Shown in pieces: positions 5,569-5,983 of a stretch of 5,983 nt of DNA; within the stretch, counting starts at the first letter, position 1; each line of letters begins with the position of its first letter. Both the position numbers and the translations under genes were made by a program. The stretch spans positions 1 to 5,983 of the forward strand of contig JAEXEM010000314.1 of the NCBI GenBank assembly GCA_023401045.1, read 5' to 3'. The notes beneath the pieces are model-generated. The model did no database searches. It saw nothing but the letters and a program-made list of their open reading frames with translations, and had not been told where the DNA came from. The stretch is from Actinomycetes bacterium. Lineage in GTDB: Bacteria; Actinomycetota; Actinomycetes; Actinomycetales; Cellulomonadaceae.

Positions 5569-5983
5569 ATGAGCACCGACCGACCGACCGGCCGGCTGGG
5601 AGCCGCCCGACGACGACCTGCCGGACCCGGCACTACCCGAGGTCCCGGGCCGGCCCCTGCGTGACGACGCGACACTGCTGGGAGCCGTGCTGCCCTTCGT
5701 CGACGGCGCACGCGCCGGTGCGCCGTCGGTGTGGGTCTTCCTCCTCGACGCCGACGACCGGATGCTGCCGGTCGTGCTGCCGCTCGCGGACCTGCCGCTG
5801 CAGGCCGACCCGGTGCTCGTCCGTCAGCTCATGGTGGCGATGTCGGACATCCTCGCGCACCATGCACCGACGGGTGCGGTCGTCCTCGCCTTCGTCCGGG
5901 CCGCCGGTGGCGACCGCGGGTCGTTCGAGCGCGCCTGGGAGTGGTCGCTCACCACCGAGGCCGCGGACCAGGGCGTCCGGGTG
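5569..5983 (+). CDS. hypothetical protein, 3'-partial, frame broken near its start
   Basis: I do not recognise a characterised family. The coding body is clear from TGG 5597 to the window edge: about 129 codons with consistently GC-rich third positions and no stop. It begins with an acidic, Pro-rich stretch (WEPPDDDLPDP, then ALPEVPGRPLRDD). It continues with a globular region containing LLGAVLPFVDGARAGAPSVW, VFLLDADDRMLPVVLPLADLP and FERAWEWSLTTEAADQGVRV, and shows no signal peptide or membrane helix. The body frame is closed by TGA at 5570-5572, and its first ATG or GTG is GTG 5687, deep inside the conserved-looking part. The only good start, ATG 5569, lies one frame off and would end at 5664 after 31 residues. 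The two frames are joined by four ACCG units (5575-5590); three or six units would give an open gene starting MSTDRPAGWEPP. It may be a phase-variable gene, a sequencing or assembly error, or a recent inactivation. Confidence 0.55.
5575..5590 (+). repeat. tetranucleotide repeat (ACCG)4 inside the start of the last gene
   Basis: Four perfect ACCG units begin two codons after ATG 5569. Because the unit is four bases long, each gain or loss of a unit shifts the frame. The present count leaves the ATG out of frame with the downstream body. Confidence 0.8.

Noticed and set aside
5633..5863. Minus-strand 76-residue frame
   Set aside because: Its His/Arg/Gln-rich translation is the antisense of the last gene's body, which has much better codon use.

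Overview
The DNA is very GC-rich, with G or C at almost every third codon position. Gene content and order match high-GC Actinobacteria, most likely Micrococcales of the Cellulomonas/Promicromonospora type. That placement comes from composition and gene order only. The core of the window is the conserved actinobacterial growth and cell-division block known in Mycobacterium tuberculosis as Rv1825-Rv1830.

Layout: bases 2-928 hold the end of a membrane-anchored DUF881 protein. Bases 1061-1528 encode the FHA protein GarA/OdhI. Bases 1515-2285 encode an FtsR-type MerR regulator that overlaps garA. Bases 2341-2868 encode a DUF151 bifunctional-nuclease-family protein with its own leaderless promoter. 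A 160-base gap then carries a strong inverted repeat and a good promoter for a second MerR regulator, the Rv1830/ResR homologue (3029-3613). This block ends at a hairpin right after the stop codon. A convergent orphan ParA-type ATPase lies on the minus strand (3802-4581). A divergent 220-base control region separates it from a GNAT acetyltransferase (4802-5308). The last 675 bases hold an odd AT-rich palindrome under a TTGACA box, a hairpin, a probable promoter, and the start of an unrecognised protein that runs off the right edge.

How the genes fit together: GarA is the phospho-switch that couples Ser/Thr kinases to 2-oxoglutarate metabolism. FtsR homologues activate ftsZ, the ResR homologue tunes growth and division, and ParA-type ATPases position chromosomes or division machinery. 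The block therefore looks like a growth/division control cluster. The acetyltransferase and the last gene look like unrelated neighbours.

The most unusual points are: (1) the last gene has its only good ATG out of frame with its body, and the break falls at a run of four ACCG units, so three or six units would restore the frame; (2) a 21-bp dyad lies upstream of the resR-like gene; (3) three genes share the same leaderless start layout, a -10 hexamer, six bases, then GTG; (4) a low-GC palindrome overlaps a perfect TTGACA box at 5391-5420. I see no tRNA, rRNA, CRISPR array, insertion sequence or wholly new multi-gene system.
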